A stretch of DNA of 64,000 nucleotides from Diadophis punctatus similis (lineage: Eukaryota; Chordata; Lepidosauria; Squamata; Dipsadidae), in assembly GCA_023053685.1 (NCBI GenBank), contig JALIGW010000010.1, positions 11,713,419-11,777,418 of the forward strand, written 5' to 3'. Below, piece by piece: positions 11,821 to 22,165 of the stretch (the first letter of the stretch is position 1; each line of letters opens with the position of its first letter). The position numbers and the translations under genes are program-made. The notes beneath the pieces are model-generated. The model was not told the origin of the DNA. It did no database searches and saw only the letters and a list, made by a program, of their open reading frames with translations.

Positions 11821-12050
11821 TATGGAGATTCTCAATCATCCAGGTCATGGTTATCCCAAAGGTGCTGTTTAAAAGGCAAATGGACTTTCACAAATGAAGG
11901 CAACTGTACTTTCTTGGTTTTTTCCTTGAAAAAAGGAAGTTGAACTGAAGAAGTTCCACTCAGAACTGAAGAAGCTTCTTTCTTCTTCTTCTTGGGTCAA
12001 GGAAAAAAACCAAGAAAGTCCAGTTGCCTTTTGAAAAAGCACCTTTGGGA
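11821..12050. repeat. palindromic interspersed repeat flanked by 13-bp direct repeats
   Basis: The 230-bp segment has inverted arms: AAAGGTGCTGTTTAAAAGGC at about 11860 pairs with sequence ending at 12050, and ACTTTCTTGGTTTTTTCCTT at about 11911 pairs with the copy at about 12000-12020. It is bounded by the identical 13-mers CATCAAATATTTC at 11808-11820 and 12051-12063. The long duplication argues for LINE-style or unusual insertion rather than hAT. No coding capacity is seen. Confidence 0.68.
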
Positions 12051-12063
12051 CATCAAATATTTC

Positions 12064-13376
12064 CCACCCCTATTATATTGTATTATAGGCACTACCTGCT
12101 AGAGTATCTGTCTGCTGCAAATAAGATGTTTCAGTGCCCCCCAAAAAAACATTTGAGATGATAAAGCAATTGGCAAATGAGAAAAGATAACTGTAGACCA
12201 ACTAGTTTTCTGTGGCCTCCTAAGGAGGCAGAGCGCCTTTTCAGTTTTGGAACATTTATCACCCAACAGGCAGACTTTATTACTATTGTACCGAGAAAAA
12301 TGGAAAGAAAATAGCTTGCTTGTGTGGTGCTGTCATAATAATTGAATATAAGAAACACTGCTTAAGCACAGTTACTGTGAATACCACCATCAAAATCTTC
12401 TTTCTATCAGTAAAAGCTAGGATTCTACTAGATATTATGGCTGACAAGTAAGTGAAATGAATTACAAATTTTTGTAATATTATTTAATCACTTAAAATGA
12501 AATACACTCATTATATAACTCCTCTTTCCGCAACCTGACTCCATTCCTGGCTAGTTGGGAATTCTAGAAGTTGCTGTCCAACAAGCTTTACAAGTGAGAG
12601 AACTAGTTTGAAAACAAGAAGAAACTAAACTTCTGTATATCTCAGTAAATAATGAGCTTTGAGAATGAAAGCTAGTAGTTGGAAAAGTTGCTATCAAATT
12701 CCTTCTGATTTTTTGCTGTAGTGTAGACTGAAACAGCTGCCAATTTCCAAAATTTGGCATCATTGCAATAAGCTAAGCTTGACTCTTCCAAAGTAACCCC
12801 AGAATTCCATATTAAAGTCCAGCCATCTTAATTTAATTTAATTTAATTAAAAGTTCTTATAGGCCACCCAATCCGGTAGGACTCAGCTGCCAAGCTGCCA
12901 CTTATAGCTGCCAAGGTTAAGAAACACTGATCTAGATGAAAATGGTCTAAAGATTTATGTGCATTATGTGCATTATTGTATGCAATATGCAGGTTGTAAG
13001 ATGCTTTCAGCAGTTTAAAACTCATTTTGAATTAAATCTTAATAAATTACAGCATATTTCACAATACAGCACACTCTTGTCCAACTCTTGAAGGCGTTGA
13101 CACTGGAAACACAATAGAGGCAGTTCTGTTCTTCATGAAGGAAATTAGTAAGTGAAAATACATATATTAATTAGAGAAACGTTCCTCAAACTGCTATTCT
13201 CCTGATGTATTTCAACTACAGTTTCCAGCAATCTTAGCCTGCCTGGCCACTCATTTTACTTACATTATATAACCCTTGTTTTGATCTGAGAATAGGACTA
13301 ACAACAGGTACATTTCTGATAATATGTTGCTGATATTTTGCCTTATCAGAGTTGTAATAAATAGGCCAAAAGATGC
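12064..13376. other. unassigned DNA with SINE-like and L2-tail scraps
   Basis: No gene is supported. Around 12555-12600 the sequence GGGAATTCTAGAAGTTG resembles a motif common in squamate SINEs. At 12832-12900 a (TTTAA)n run followed by TATAGGCCACCCAATCC matches the 3' tail of the L2 family. The rest shows no recognisable feature. Confidence 0.4.
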
Positions 13377-13460
13377 AATATACCTAAAGTGACCAGATAT
13401 TTTTTTTTAAGCGGGACGGGGGGGGCGGGCCCGCCAGCCCCCCCCTCCCGCTTAAAAAAA

Positions 13461-13518
13461 TGTGTTTTGCCCTCTGCGCATGTGCAGAACGCTGCGCATG
13501 CGCAGAGGGCAAAACACA
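13461..13518. repeat. short perfect inverted repeat
   Basis: A 22-bp arm starting TGTGTTTTGCCCTC at 13461 is perfectly complementary to the arm ending at 13518, around a short GCGCATGTGC-like loop. It lies at the left margin of the larger palindrome. Confidence 0.9.
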
Positions 13519-13558
13519 GCAAATGTCGGCGTCCAGGTGGGGCGGGGGAGGAGGGAGG

Positions 13559-13849
13559 GCGCTTGGATGCCTGGAGCTCGCGACAGGTAAGCTGCCGGCT
13601 GCCTCCTTTCCCCGTCTCCCGCCTCCCGTTCGTTGCTTGCCAGCCCGGCCGAAGGGGAGGCGGGAGGCGAGGAAAGGCCTCCCGCCTCCCCTTCGGGAGC
13701 CGGCAGCCCTTCGGGAGCCCACCTCCCCTTCGGGAGGCCTTTCCTCACCTCCCGCCTCCCCTTCGGCCGGGCTGGCAAGCAACGAACGGGAGGCGGGAGA
13801 CGGGGAAAGGAGGCAGCCGGCAGCTTACCTGCTCCAGACATCCAAGCGC
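13559..13849. repeat. large GC-rich palindrome, arms about 120 bp
   Basis: The left arm (13559-13684) reads GCGCTTGGATGCCTGG... through CAGGTAAGCTGCCGG to GGAAAGGCCTCCCG. Its near-perfect complement runs 13731-13849 (…CAGCTTACCTG… CATCCAAGCGCC). The spacer is about 46 bp and is itself built of CTTCGGGAG repeats. The long ORFs found on both strands here mirror one another because of this symmetry and are not genes. Confidence 0.9.
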
Positions 13850-14576
13850 CACGGTCTCCCGGTCGCCCGCCCGGCCCCAGGGCAACGGCGGCAGCGAGGC
13901 GACGGGGGGGGAAGGAAGGGGAGGGGGACGAGGAAGGGCTGTTTGCACCACTGCCGGAGCTCAAACTGGCGACGGCAGCGGCGACGGCTCCTCGTCCCTC
14001 ACCCCTCCACCCGCATCCCAACAGCAGCGGCGCCTCTGAGGGCGGGGCTAGGGATGGGGCAGGGGAAGGAGAGGAGGAGCAGCCCCCCTTCCCCCTCTCC
14101 CCAGCAGGCAGCCGCCTCACTGAAATTCCGCCCGACTTGCTTCCGGTACCTCTCTTTTGCTTCCCCGACCTAAGCTTAACTCTCATGGGTCACGCCCTAA
14201 AGTGAAGGGAGCCCCCCCTCTCTCCACTCTCCTCCAATGTTTAACTTAGTCCCGCCCTCTACCGTTATATCATTGATTGCCTCCAAGCTTAACTCTCATG
14301 GGTCACGCCCTAATGTGAAGGGAGCGTTCGGCCATTGGCCACTGGTTGTTAAAAAGTACTCAGCCTTCTTCAGGGATTGGCTGGTTGCCGGCTCTGTTGT
14401 CCAAGCTCTTTGGCAGTGGGGTGGCCTTTAGCATAAGGTGACCAGACGTCCCGCTGTTTCGGCATTCTTTTCAAAAAAGCGGGACTTTTTGAAAAGAATG
14501 CGGGACGCGGGACACACGCTTGAAAAGCGTGTCTGTCCCGCCAAAAGCGGGACGTCTGGTTACCTTAAATATACCT

Positions 14577-15677
14577 TGCTTCAGTATAGACAATATATAG
14601 AGGTGGGTAGAAAGAGAAGAAGACAAAGAAGCAAATCATTACTGTGTAGTTTTATTGTTATTTATACATCATGGACACACACAAAAGCTGTTAGCTCCTC
14701 AAATAGCAAGTGTGAAGGTTCTGTACATCCACCCAGTTGGTAAAATAAGTCAGTTAATTTTGCAGGTAAATATTAAGTAATCAAGTTGTCAGAATAAGGC
14801 ATGGGCTAAGTAAGAAAGAAAGACAAAGAATGAAAAAAATTATGAAACAAAAGTGAAAAGATTTAAAAAGAAATGAGCAGAAATGAGGACTCTGCATCTC
14901 AATGTACTGCTACTTATATAATTGTTTTGTCATTTATAAGATCATTTCTAATGTGAAGTGTCACAGCATACAGCTCTCATCTTTCCCAAAACATATAGCA
15001 TCAAGTTCATCTACAAATTGTATTACTTCCCATCAACAAAAGCTTTTCCTTTTCTGAGTCTTCACAAAACAATGATGATGATTATGTGTTCCCCCTCTTT
15101 TTGTTAATCCTAAACACATTGACATTTTGACAGCATGTTGTAAGTACTTAAAGAAAATGGTCATCACAGGGCAGATTACCCATTTACAAAATGGCTGCCA
15201 TAGGGGATATTTATTTATGTATTTATTTATCAAATTTATATAACCACCCTTATGACAAATGGGACTCCGGGTGGTATACAATAAAAATAAACGAAAAAAT
15301 ACATATAAAAAATAGCCATAGCAGCACAATTTTCCTCCCCACAAATTGCCAGATTTCAAAACACCATTTTGTTTTTTTGTCTGTACAAGTGATCACATTT
15401 AAGAATAAAATAATAGCTAAAGACATTCTTCATGTTTCATTCTTTCAGCTTTGAGACTCTCTTAGTCAGCATGAAAACTCCAAAAACTGAATAGGACCAC
15501 ATTTGGGATAGGCAAAGAATCCAGCAGTGAAATTTTAAAAATGGTGAGTCTGGGGAGCCAGAAAAAAAATCCTGCTTGCATCTCTCTGAGGAAAGGAATT
15601 GGGCAATGGCTCTGAATATTAGCAACTGTTTCATTCTAAACTTCCTTCTCTCCCACAACCTGATTAGAGTCAATACA
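14577..15677. other. unassigned DNA with an L2-type 3' tail at about 15206-15330
   Basis: No gene is supported. At 15206-15330 a (TTTA)n run is followed by ATAACCACCCTTATGAC and GGGACTCCGGGTGG, the conserved 3'-tail signature also seen at 6430, 22360 and 58260. It is a 3'-end-only LINE or SINE scrap. The rest is AT-rich with no clear signal. Confidence 0.45.
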
Positions 15678-15685
15678 GCCTAGTC

Positions 15686-16108
15686 CAGTGATGGCGAACC
15701 TATGGCACGGGTGCCACAGGTGGCACGCGGAGCCATATCTGCCGGCACGCGAGCCGTTGCCCTAGCTCAGCTCCAGTGCGCATGTGCGTGCCCGCCAGCT
15801 GATTTTTGGCTCGCGCGGAGGCTCTGGGAGGGCGATTTCAGCCTCCGGAGGGCCTCCAGGGTGGCAGGGGGAGTGTTTTTGCCCTCCCCAAGCTCCAAGA
15901 AAGCCTCTGGAGCCTGGGGAGGGTGAAAAATGGCCCCACCGGGCCCACTGGAAGTCGGGAAACAGGGGAGTGGGGGGGTCACACATGCATGTGCAGGGGG
16001 TGGGGCAAGTGAGGGGCTTTGAATTATGGGTGTGAGCACGCACGAGCATGCAATAGCGTGCACGTGCACTATTTCGGCACCCGAGGAAAAAAAGGTTCGC
16101 CATCACTG
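15686..16108. mobile_element. hAT-like MITE, 8-bp TSD GCCTAGTC
   Basis: This 423-bp element has terminal inverted repeats CAGTGATGGCGAACCT and AGGTTCGCCATCACTG, complementary over the last 16 bp. They are flanked by perfect 8-bp duplications GCCTAGTC at 15678-15685 and 16109-16116. It is the best-preserved member of the family also seen at 3164 and 3727. The interior starts with GGCACGGGTGCCACAGG and is GC-rich. No transposase is present. Confidence 0.93.
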
Positions 16109-16116
16109 GCCTAGTC

Positions 16117-17121
16117 TGTAGTTCCCAGTGGTCATATACATACATACAGAGACACAACATAAGGGGGAACTAGAAACACATAGAGAGTTGCAACACATTA
16201 CTTCATCAAACGGAAGCAAATACAGATGTCACCAAGGCCACCACAGTTAAAGAGATTGGAAAGATTACAAAACTCATGCTCTACATTGCTTTCCTCACCT
16301 CGTTATTTTTTAAGAACACATTGAGAACTTCTACAGAATCCAAGGTTATTGTAGGAAAGTAAGATTAGCCCATTGTTTGTTTTACTTTCTTCTTTAATTA
16401 GCTTTTTTAATTAACTTACAAAATAAATAGCTTCTTAAAATTTAAAATTAGAGTTAAGAGGGGAACTTGGACCATGCTAAGGGAGGTCTCGGTGGACCCA
16501 TAGGCCCCAACAAGCACTACATAGCTCCAGCTGGACACCATCCATGAAACTGTATTTGCCAGTTTCTGCTTCTGAAAACTCTTTCAATTTTCAGTAACAG
16601 GCAGAATACATACAAAATTGATCATCCCACAGCCTTTTGAGGATCCTATTGTGAAATCTGCATCCTGCAATCACCTTGACATTGGTAGGGATAGCAAAAT
16701 TAGTAAAGTTTGGATCATTCGTTTCATTTGTTTTTATATCTGTTACAAATCATCTAGCCCACCCATCCCCACAAAAAACCTCACATGCTTTGAGATCTCT
16801 AGGAAATTTCTGCATATTTCTCCAAACATTTCTTTTCTTTCCTAAAATGTTTCTAGGCCCATTTGCAAATCAGAGCTGGAGGCCAGAAGGATATTTTTTA
16901 AAAAAAAATTCAGGAAGCATTGAGTAGACAGAAAAAAAACCCTAACAAACAAGAGTTCAAGGGTGCACCTGTGTTCAGAGGTGTCCCCAGCACTCTGAAT
17001 TGTAACACACATCATAGGCTGGCCACTGGTAGCTGTTCTCCAATGTTTTAGGCAGAGAATGCCTGGAATTGCAGCTGGGACCTTCAACCTGCAGTGCTTC
17101 CTGTTCTAAGGAGGAAAAAGG
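16117..17121. other. unassigned DNA
   Basis: No gene, RNA gene or recognised repeat is visible in this AT-rich kilobase. A segment near 17045-17075 resembles the GAATGCCTGGAATTGCAGC-type motif of squamate SINEs but is too short to assign. Confidence 0.35.
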
Positions 17122-17129
17122 ATTTACCT

Positions 17130-17331
17130 CAGTAGTGGGTTTCTCTTACCTTTCCTACCGGTTTGGGAATGGGAGCACGTGGGTGCATGGGTGCGTGGGC
17201 GTGCTTTGCATGCAACGCTTCTGCACATGCGCAGAGCATTTTTGATGACATCCGGGTGGGTGGGCGGAGCCTCCCGCCACCGCCGCTACCGGTTCACTGA
17301 ACCGGTGCGAACCGGTAGCAACCCACCACAG
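17130..17331. mobile_element. short hAT-like MITE, 8-bp TSD ATTTACCT
   Basis: A 202-bp element begins CAGTAGTGGGTTTCTC and ends GGTAGCAACCCACCACAG. It carries CTACCGGTTT and the complementary GAACCGGTAGC near its ends. Perfect 8-bp duplications ATTTACCT lie at 17122-17129 and 17332-17339. The terminal CAGTRGTGGGTT is shared with the 123-bp-repeat MITEs, so it is probably a short relative. Confidence 0.85.
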
Positions 17332-18271
17332 ATTTACCTGCAAACAAGCCAGTTGATTTTCTTCAAAGACTCTGAGTTCCTGTTCTGTCTCAATTTTAAA
17401 GGATATTTAGAGGTCCGAAAAATTTATTGCACACTGTTTCACAATCCAGAATTTAAACCAATGAAGTGAACCCTTTGCTGCTAGACTGTGCTGCCTGATG
17501 CCAATGCTCTTACTATATCTAAACTGGAGTTTAAGGTAGTATTTTAGATTTGGGACAGAATAGGGGGAAGATGAAAATAAATGGGATAAAATAAAATGAT
17601 CTTTTCAAGAAGTTTTAGACAAATTATTTTGTTCTGAATTCAGTTAAGTCTCTACATACATCTATGTACACTATTTTATGAGAACAAATATCCAATTTTC
17701 ACAGAAGAATTTCCTACCATTCTACACCAAATCCAATACCTAATATCAGGGGTGAAATGCTCCCGGTTCGGACCGGTTCTTGTGTACCGGTAGCAATGGC
17801 CGCCCGTGGTTCGGAGAACTGGTAGCAATGGCTGGTTGGCCATGCCTCTGAACTGGTCCCCTGCTCGCTGCTCGCTCACCCTGCCCCACCCAGTCTCTGC
17901 TCTGCAGCTTGTGTGCCTGAAGCGTTGCGCCCATGATCTGCCTGCCAGGTAAGCCTGCAAAGTCGCGACCAACCTAGCTGCCCCTGCCCCCCCAACCATC
18001 CCAGCCAGCCTTCCCTACTTCATTCCCCATGGCCTGCAGCCCCGACATGCTTTCCTGCCTTCCACGCAGCCTTCCCGGTGTCCCTGTGGCCAGCTTGGGA
18101 AGGCAGGCAAGCGGAAGGCCACGTGGAAGGCAGAAAAGCATGTTGGGCCAGTGGGGAAGGGAGGTAGCAGCTGTTGTGTCCCAGCACTGCAACCCACAGA
18201 AAAAACACACACACAACTTGTTTGCTTCCAGCAATAATTCAGGCGTGCTCCAGAACTTAAATAGCCTGAGG

Positions 18272-18828
18272 CAGTGGTGGGTTCCTACCAGTGCGGTCCA
18301 CTCTATAGCACCGGTAGCAGCCCGCTGGTGACATCACAGTACCAATGCGGTCGGTTGCCGGTGCCTAGGTGCCGCCATTTTTTAAAAAATTTTTTTTACA
18401 TTTTTTTAAAAAAAATTCTTCTGCGCATGCCCAGAAGCCGAGCTTCCGGCACTGCGCATGCGCTGCCTTCCTACCCCACAGTGAGTCCAAGCAGGGGAGG
18501 ATGGCTGAGGGAGCACTTGAGATGCTGAAAGAATGGGTGGCAGGAGCTATCTCCATTCCCCTCCCTTCAGCAGTCCAAGAAGCCACGAACACGCGGTGAT
18601 GATCCTAGGCATTTTCACACATTTGAGGCTTCTCGAGCTGCTGAGGGGAGGGGGGATGGGCAGCAGGACCTATCTCAGTTCCTCTCCCTCCAGCAGTCTG
18701 AGAAGCCATGCCCACCCGCTCACATGGCCGGCAAGCCACGCCCACCTGGTCACATGGCTGGCAAGCCACACCCACAAAATAAGCCACGCCCACAGAGTGG
18801 TAGTAAAAAAATTAGGAACCCGCCCCTG
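18272..18828. mobile_element. hAT-like MITE, one 123-bp unit, TSD GCCTGAGG (reverse orientation)
   Basis: The 557-bp element starts CAGTGGTGGGTTCCTACC and ends with the complement of CAGGGGCGGGTTCCTAAT. Perfect 8-bp duplications GCCTGAGG lie at 18264-18271 and 18829-18836. It is inverted relative to the copies at 10117 and 62776 and holds a single unit of the 123-bp repeat. It is nested inside the composite element, so it is younger than its host. Confidence 0.92.
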
Positions 18829-18859
18829 GCCTGAGGGCATGGCCCATTAACCCTCAGCT

Positions 18860-19132
18860 TTACCTGCGAGGAGACCTCCGGCTGTAAAGCCGATCCCTTC
18901 TGCTGGCTGCTCTGCGAACCCTCGCATCCAGCAGAGGCTCCTCTTCCTCTGAGGACTCACTCTGCACCAGCTGAGAAGGTGCAGAAGGCCCTGGCTGGTC
19001 TTGCTCCTCTGGCAGTGAGTCCTCATCACTGTCAGACTCAGGTGCCAGGTACACAGGGTGATAGTGCCCCGCCACGAGTGGCTCTAGGTCCTCCGGATCC
19101 TCGACCAGCTGCACGGGACGTGGGCAAGCCAC
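18860..19132 (-). other. open acidic frame, unassigned (possible retroelement-derived peptide)
   Basis: A 90-codon minus-strand frame encodes an acidic, Ser/Glu-rich peptide with ESDSDEDSLPEE and QSESSEEEEPL blocks, followed by an Arg-rich tail (RRAASRRDRLYSRR). There are no stops, and the composition is unlike its GC-repeat surroundings. It lies just beside the nested MITE. I do not recognise a domain and found no start context or splice signal that proves expression. It could be a fragment of an LTR-element protein or chance. Confidence 0.3.
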
Positions 19133-19449
19133 AACAGCAGCCTACTCCCTTCCCTGCAGCCCTGCCATGCTTTACGGCCTTCTACGCAGCCTTCCCGGCA
19201 GTCCCCCATGCCCGCTTGTCTTCCGAAGTCGGTGTCCAGCCTGTGACCGGAGACGCGCTACTTCTGGCCAGGCCCAGCCAGTGGGTGGGTGGGCAGCCCT
19301 TGGGGGAGATGCAGCTGCTGCATTGGGGCCAAGAGGGGTGGCGGCAGGAGAAGGAAGAAAGCAAACTGTGGCTGTGGTGCTCTGAGAGGGCGGGCGGTGA
19401 GGGTCCTTCACAGCCGCATGCTGCCTCCGTCGCAGAAGCTGCCACCAGC

Positions 19450-20216
19450 CGGGCGGGCAGGCAGCAGCCCTCCATGCAGGGAGAGGGCCAGGCCTGCATT
19501 TGGAAGCGGCTGCCACTCTTGCTGCCTGCTTTCTTACTTCTCCCACCGCAAAACAAAAGCGAACGGCAGCAGCACTGCTTTGGGAGGGCAGGCAGATGTC
19601 TGCAGCCAGGCAGGGAGGGAGGGCAGCAAGAGCAGTGGCCCCTTCCAACCGCAGGCCTGGCCAACTCCTCATCCATGGGGCTGCTGCCCGCCCGGCCGCC
19701 AGCAGCTGCCACACCGCACTTGTAGTCGCGTGGCCGGCCGGATTAACAGGTGTGCTGGGGATGCCCACCACCTCTATATGCTGCGCTTGGCAGGGGCCAC
19801 CGCCGCCACTCTCGCTGCCCTCTCTCCCTGCCTGGCAGGAGGAGGAGGCAGGTGAGGCCGGAGGCAGAGGCGTGTACGGGGCTTGGCTCTGCCACTGAGC
19901 ATGTGGGGTGCCCGCCCCGGCTCTCGGGCTGCTTCCTGCTGCCGTGCAAAGTTTGGCATGCCAGGCCGGTGGAGGAAGAGGCTCCCGGCGGGTGCCAAGG
20001 CAGCAGTGGGTTACCTGTTGAGTCTCAGGGCACCCTTCCTGCTCGGCTGCCTCCCTTCCGGCTTGGCGCACTGAGGCCCGGAGTCTCAACAGGTAAACTG
20101 CCGCTGCCTCGCAGCATGGTTCTGGAATGGCAGAGAGCTTCCTTCCCAAGCAATCTCTGCCTCCACTGCTGGCTCTCCCAAGCAAGCTCTCCGCCATCCC
20201 AAAACTGCACCATGCC
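19450..20216. repeat. chain of GC-rich palindromes
   Basis: Several foldbacks follow one another. One pairs about 19450-19535 with 19618-19710 (GGGCGGGCAGGCAGCAG against CTGCTGCCCGCCCGG). A second has arms 19999-20026 and 20081-20109, sharing GTTGAGACTC and CAGGTAA. A third has arms from 20113 (GCATGGTTCTGGAATGGC) to its complement ending at 20215. ORFs up to 365 codons cross these in several frames but are low-complexity and mirrored on both strands. Confidence 0.75.
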
Positions 20217-20416
20217 AGAAAACTCCCCCGCGCACGGCATGGTTTCAGGATGGCAGAGAGCCCAGGCAAACTTTGCCCCCACCACCGCTGCCGCCACTGC
20301 TTCTCCCAGGCACATCCACGCAGCAGAACTCCACGGGAAGGGCTCCGTCTATGTGCCCAGACCAGGTGTGTGTGTGTGTGAGAGGGGGGAGAAAGAGGAA
20401 AGGAGAGAGAGACAAG

Positions 20417-20921
20417 AAAGAAGGAAGGAAGGAAGGAAGGAAGGAAGGAAGGAAGGAAGGAAGGAAGGAAGGAAGGAAGGAAGGAAGGAAGGAAGGGAGG
20501 GGAGGGGAGGGGAGGGGAGGGGAGGGGAAGGGAAGGGAAGGGAAGGAAAGGAAAGGGGAGGGGGAGGGGGAGGGAGGGGGAGGAAGGAAGGAAGGAAGGA
20601 AGGAAGGAAGGAAAGAAAAGGAAAGGAAAGGAAAGGAAAAGGGGAGGGGGAGGGGGAGGGAGGGAGGAGGGGGAGGGAGGAAGGAAGGAAGGAAGGAAGG
20701 AAAGGAAAGGAAAGGAAAGAGGGAGGGGAAGGGAGGGGAAGGAAGGAAAGAAGGAAGGAAGGAAGGAAGGAGGGAGGGAGGGAGGAAGGAAGGAAAGGAA
20801 AGAAAAGGAAAGGAAAGAGGGAGGGGAAGGGAGAGGAAGGAAGGAAGGAAGGAAGGAAGGAAGGAAGGAAGGAAGGAAGGAAGGAAGGAAGGAAGGAAGG
20901 AAGGAAGGAAGGAAGGAAGGA
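20417..20921. repeat. (GGAA)n / (GGGGA)n microsatellite, about 500 bp
   Basis: Nearly uninterrupted GGAA units with GGGGA- and GGGGGA-type variants fill 20417-20921. It lies just right of a (TG)n/(GA)n stretch at 20369-20416. The 410-codon Lys/Glu/Gly/Arg-rich frame across it is an artefact of the repeat. Confidence 0.97.
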
Positions 20922-21154
20922 AATAAAACTTATGACCACAATTGAGCCCAAAATTTTGGTTGCTAAGCAGGAGCGTTGTTAAGTGAGTTTCACCCCATTT
21001 TACAAGTTGGCCATGCCCACCCGGTCACCTGACCACCAAGCACGCCCAACAAGTCACCTGACCACCAAGCCATGCCCACCTGAAGCCACACCCATCTGAC
21101 CCTCCAAGCCACGCCCACAGAACAGGTAGGGAAAATTTTTAGATTTCACCACTG

Positions 21155-21885
21155 CATATATTTCCTTTGACTGTATTGTTTTCCATAACCTGTCTGAACA
21201 AAAACAAAAACCTCATTACTACTTAAACCTCTTTAGCCCTCAAAGATCTTTTTAAGTGTAAAAGTGAAAAGGTTGAAAGCATTATTTCTTGATGCTTTCT
21301 GAAATAAACCTCTTCTCTGAGGCTTCTAACCCACTAATGCTTATTGTTTCTTCTCACCTTGTCCCTTTCTCAATACTGTATACTTATAGCCATTGTGATC
21401 AGTTTTGAAAGATGTACATACTGCAAGGCTTCTCAGTTACCAGTCAAGCAAAGGGAGACAAATAAAAAGCAATGAAAAACAAATAAAGAACAATGGAATT
21501 AAAAGAAAAAAAGAAAAAGAAAACACAATGAAATAAAGAACAATGAAAGAGATGATATACATAAAATCTTGACAATTCAAAGAGAGTAAGGCCTTACAAA
21601 ACTAAAAATGAAGATTACTGTAACAATCACAGGCACTATTTTGCTCAGATTCACCTACACTTCATTGAAATATTATTCTTCAATGATATGAGTGGTTTGA
21701 TGTTTTAGTGCCTTTTTTAATATGGCAATGAATTGATTTCACTAGAGAAATGACATGACACCAGATTCATTTATTTTTTTATAAATATTCAAACCATGAG
21801 AGAAAAACAGTCCTAAATGATAGAGACACTATTATGTGTAGAAAATGAAAGAAGAAAACAAATATCATCAGCTCATCAGTCCTTA
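21155..21885. other. unassigned AT-rich DNA
   Basis: No gene or recognisable repeat is seen. Around 21480-21550 there is an AATAAAGAACAATG-type short direct repetition. Confidence 0.4.
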
Positions 21886-21889
21886 TTCT

Positions 21890-22142
21890 TTTATCTCATC
21901 TCATCTCATCTTATCTTATCATCTCATCTCATCTTATCTTTTATCTTATCTTTTATCTTATCTCCTATCTCTTATCTCTTATCTCTTATCTCTTATCTCT
22001 TATCTCTTATCTCTTATCTCTTATCTCTTATCTCATATCTTATCTTATCTTATCTTATCTTATCTTATCTTATCTTATCTTATCTTATCTTATCTTATCT
22101 TATCTTATCTTATGCTACGCTACGCTACGCTACGCTACGCTA
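21890..22142. repeat. pentanucleotide microsatellite, ATCTC to ATCTT to CTACG
   Basis: About 250 bp of 5-bp units change motif in blocks. TCTCA/TCTTA mixtures (21890-21960) are followed by a TCTTA/TCTCT zone to about 22030, pure TTATC (22035-22110), and finally five GCTAC units (22113-22142). The block ends about 20 bp before the chromovirus TSD. Confidence 0.95.
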
Positions 22143-22160
22143 CATTATAATATTACTAAT

Positions 22161-22165
22161 GCAAG
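22161..22165. repeat. 5-bp target-site duplication (GCAAG), left
   Basis: GCAAG directly precedes the 5' LTR (TGTCAG...) and is repeated at 28088-28092 directly after the 3' LTR (...TTACA). Confidence 0.9.

Larger units (their letters stand above)
13386..14567. mobile_element. CpG-rich TIR element with 9-bp flanking duplications
   Basis: The 1182-bp element begins AAAGTGACCAGATAT and ends with the complement of TAAGGTAACCAGACGTCCCG. Identical 9-mers AATATACCT flank it at 13377-13385 and 14568-14576. The interior is very GC- and CpG-rich and would score as a CpG island. It holds a large palindrome (13559-13849) and a 41-bp direct repeat at 14172 and 14285. A second copy of the terminal motif (AAGGTGACCAGACGTCCCGC) sits at 14434, so the right 134 bp looks like a small inverted-repeat unit of its own. 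An 8-bp TSD would fit hAT or P elements; the superfamily is unresolved. No transposase is seen. Confidence 0.78.
17755..21154. mobile_element. GC-rich composite hAT-like element (boundaries provisional)
   Basis: The left end is CAGGGGTGAAATGCTCC and the right end at 21154 is the complement of CAGTGGTGAAATC, a matching terminal pair. The flanking 8-mers (CCTAATAT and CATATATT) do not match, so either the TSD has decayed or two elements are fused. The left portion (CTCTGCTCTGCAGCTTG... GCCAGGTAAGCCTGC) recurs at about 61960-62040. Inside lie a nested MITE (18272-18828), an acidic open frame, several palindromes and a long (GGAA)n tract. No transposase domain was found on either strand. Confidence 0.5.

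Noticed and set aside
13384..14205. Overlapping ORFs of 130-244 codons on both strands
   Set aside because: They are mirrored products of the palindrome in a stop-poor GC-rich block. None has a recognisable motif.
14434..14567. Separate small MITE inside the right end of the 13386 element
   Set aside because: It has inverted termini, but its left flank (TTAGCAT) does not match its right flank. Only the outer 9-bp duplication is supported.
19172..20315. 365-codon minus-strand ORF and overlapping plus-strand ORFs
   Set aside because: Low-complexity Ala/Gly/Arg/Ser composition across palindromes, open in four or more frames at once. This is not evidence of a gene.
19750..20982. 410-codon plus-strand ORF and its minus-strand counterpart
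   Set aside because: The protein is Lys/Glu/Gly/Arg repeats from the (GGAA)n tract joined to palindromic GC-rich DNA. It has no domain and results from composition.
17747..21162. TSD for the 17755-21154 composite
   Set aside because: The flanking 8-mers CCTAATAT and CATATATT match at only four positions, so I do not claim a single clean insertion despite matching termini.
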